Shown here: piece by piece, positions 6,035-7,102 of the stretch
Position numbering within the stretch: the first letter of the stretch is position 1
Layout of the letters: each line of letters begins with the position of its first letter
NCBI GenBank assembly: GCA_038203635.1
Contig: JBBRDT010000115.1
Location: forward strand, 1 to 7,102
DNA: 7,102 bases
Source: DASRIA01 sp038203635
Lineage (GTDB): Bacteria; Actinomycetota; Thermoleophilia; Solirubrobacterales; JBBDJG01
Direction of reading: 5' to 3'
Notes under the pieces: model-generated
The model's database searches: none
The model's input: the letters and a program-made list of their open reading frames with translations, nothing else
What the model was told of the DNA's origin: nothing
Made by a program: the position numbers and the translations under genes

Positions 6035-6876
6035 CGTGCCGGGTAGAGGCGTCGGCGGACTATCCATTCGATTGCTCCCACTCCGATGTAGAAGGTGACC
6101 CCAAGCAAGAAGGCGGCAAGCGTGCTGGCCCACAGCGCGGCTGGGTCGAAGACGTAGTACTGCGCGGCATCGAAGATGACTCGACCGACGCCGACGTTCG
6201 AGCCCAGCGGAAGCTCCGCGACGATTGCGCCGACGACCGCTAGAGCTGCAGCCGTGCGCAAGCCCGTGAAGAGCGCAGGCACCGCGGTGGGCAGGCGCAC
6301 TTTGAAGAACGTCTGCTTCTTCGTCGCTGCGTAGGACCGCATCAACGCCATCAGCGGCGGGCTGGACAAGGCAAGCCCGCGCACCGTGAAGACAACGACC
6401 GGGAAGAAGGCGATGTATCCGGCGACAAGTGCCTTCGTCTGCAAGCCGGTGCCGAGCCACACCAGAAGCGGGGGTGCCAGCGCAAGCATGGGAACAACCT
6501 GCGAGCCCACGATCAACGGCATCACGGCCCGTCCGAACCTCGGCATGTAGACGATGCACACGCCGAGGCCGAAACCGGCGCAGGCGGCGACACCGAACCC
6601 GGCCAGCGCCTCACCAGCGGTCGTGCAGGCCGCACGCAGGAGGAACAGGCCGTTTGCCTCGCCTTGGGTGTTACTCGCGAACAGGTGGTTCGCGATCGTC
6701 CAGAGGTGTGGCAGCGTCCGCTCGTCCAGACCGAACGCGGCCTTCGTGGTCTCCCAGATCAGGCCGAAGACCACCGGGATCGCCAGAAAGGTCGCAACGC
6801 TGCGGATGGCAATTCGTCCCCCCCGGTCCCTGGCCGGATCGGCGATCGCCGGTGACACGCCAACGGCGGTGCTCAC
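6031..6876 (-). CDS. NitT/TauT-type ABC transporter permease, first of two
   Basis: A 281-residue integral membrane subunit with about six helices: AIRSVATFLAIPVVFGLIWE, GEALAGFGVAACAGFGLGVC, VVPMLALAPPLLVWLGTGLQ, ALVAGYIAFFPVVVFTVRG, AALAVVGAIVAELPLG and the last one from ALWASTLAAFLLGVTF. The coupling loop YAATKKQTFFKVRLPTAVP fits the binding-protein-dependent transport permease pattern. The GTG at 6876 is preferred: GAGG lies 7 bases upstream, and the GTG forms a GTGA overlap with the stop of the preceding oxidoreductase gene. A longer frame to 6942 would overlap that gene extensively and has no family resemblance. It differs clearly from the permease at 4396-5229, so the pair looks like an old heterodimer rather than a recent duplication. 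The substrate is unknown. Confidence 0.9.
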   Translation of the reverse strand: MSTAVGVSPAIADPARDRGGRIAIRSVATFLAIPVVFGLIWETTKAAFGLDERTLPHLWTIANHLFASNTQGEANGLFLLRAACTTAGEALAGFGVAACAGFGLGVCIVYMPRFGRAVMPLIVGSQVVPMLALAPPLLVWLGTGLQTKALVAGYIAFFPVVVFTVRGLALSSPPLMALMRSYAATKKQTFFKVRLPTAVPALFTGLRTAAALAVVGAIVAELPLGSNVGVGRVIFDAAQYYVFDPAALWASTLAAFLLGVTFYIGVGAIEWIVRRRLYPAR

Positions 6877-7102
6877 TGAGCCGCCTCGGCCATCGCATGG
6901 ATCGTGTGCGCATGGTCGCCGAGTGTGCAGAGGACTGCGCACGTCGCGCCCGCGTCGATGTACCGCTGGATCTGGTCGAGTGCGCTAGCCGCTGTCCCGC
7001 ACGCAGTCCGGTCCTGAACCAGATCATTGGAGAGCAGGCGCATCGTGTGCTTCACCTGATCTGGCGTTGCCGGCCACGTCATCTCGGCCCCGATCCGCGC
7101 GA
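6873..7102 (-). CDS. LLM-class flavin-dependent oxidoreductase, C-terminal part (5' end outside window)
   Basis: The last 75 codons or so of a gene entering from the right edge. The sequence LLSNDLVQDRTACGTAASAL then DQIQRYIDAGATCAVL matches the usual end of luciferase-like monooxygenase/F420- or FMN-dependent reductase proteins, where a GT(P/A)xE-type turn is followed by an amphipathic helix and a YxxAGxT strand. Only the final strand and helix of the TIM barrel are visible, so neither cofactor (FMN or F420) nor reaction can be assigned. The TGA overlaps the GTG of the permease (GTGA), placing it in the same operon. With the acyl-CoA dehydrogenase it makes two flavin-type enzymes in one transport operon. 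A full-length member would have about 300-350 residues, so most of the gene lies beyond 7102. Confidence 0.72.
   Translation of the reverse strand, partial: ARIGAEMTWPATPDQVKHTMRLLSNDLVQDRTACGTAASALDQIQRYIDAGATCAVLCTLGDHAHTIHAMAEAAQ

Noticed and set aside
6035..6559. N-terminal extension of the ATPase frame
   Set aside because: It lies wholly within the permease gene in another frame and has no similarity to ABC ATPases. The ATG at 6034 forms a standard ATGA coupling.

Overview
The window reads as a GC-rich chromosomal segment, most likely from an actinobacterium. The evidence is the high GC, strong G/C bias at third codon positions, GTG starts, and a luciferase-like (LLM class) flavin-dependent oxidoreductase beside an acyl-CoA dehydrogenase. 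The genus cannot be told from the sequence. Every convincing gene lies on the minus strand, so genes are read from high to low coordinates.

Right part (7102 down to 1796): one tightly packed operon of six genes. In transcription order these are the 3' end of an LLM oxidoreductase gene (cut by the window edge), a NitT/TauT-type ABC permease, its ATPase, a second NitT/TauT-type permease, an acyl-CoA dehydrogenase and an aldehyde dehydrogenase. Four of the five junctions are 4-base ATGA or GTGA stop/start overlaps and the fifth is a 20-base overlap, so translation is probably coupled throughout. Together they look like an uptake-plus-oxidation unit. A small organic substrate would be imported by a one-ATPase, two-permease ABC system and then worked on by two flavoenzymes and an NAD(P)-dependent aldehyde dehydrogenase. 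The substrate is not identifiable. A periplasmic/lipoprotein binding protein and any regulator would have to lie upstream, outside the window. The last gene carries two single-base deletions about 90 bases apart; bridging them restores a normal 480-residue aldehyde dehydrogenase with all catalytic residues. It is either a recent pseudogene or a sequencing artefact.

Middle part (1795 down to 771): about 1 kb without an intact gene. It holds an ~85-codon remnant of an MFS transporter (around 1409-1155) and a striking 9-bp-period array of CGTCCA hexamers that switches orientation in its centre (1031-1110). It also holds three short dyads (867-955), and a weak terminator-like inverted repeat about 100 bases after the operon.

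Left part (770 down to 1): an EamA/DMT-family membrane transporter starting at a GTG with a near-perfect Shine-Dalgarno. It is preceded by a 20-bp MarR-like palindrome and its 3' end runs off the window. This part and the gap look richer in GC than the operon, which hints at different histories on the two sides of the decayed segment.
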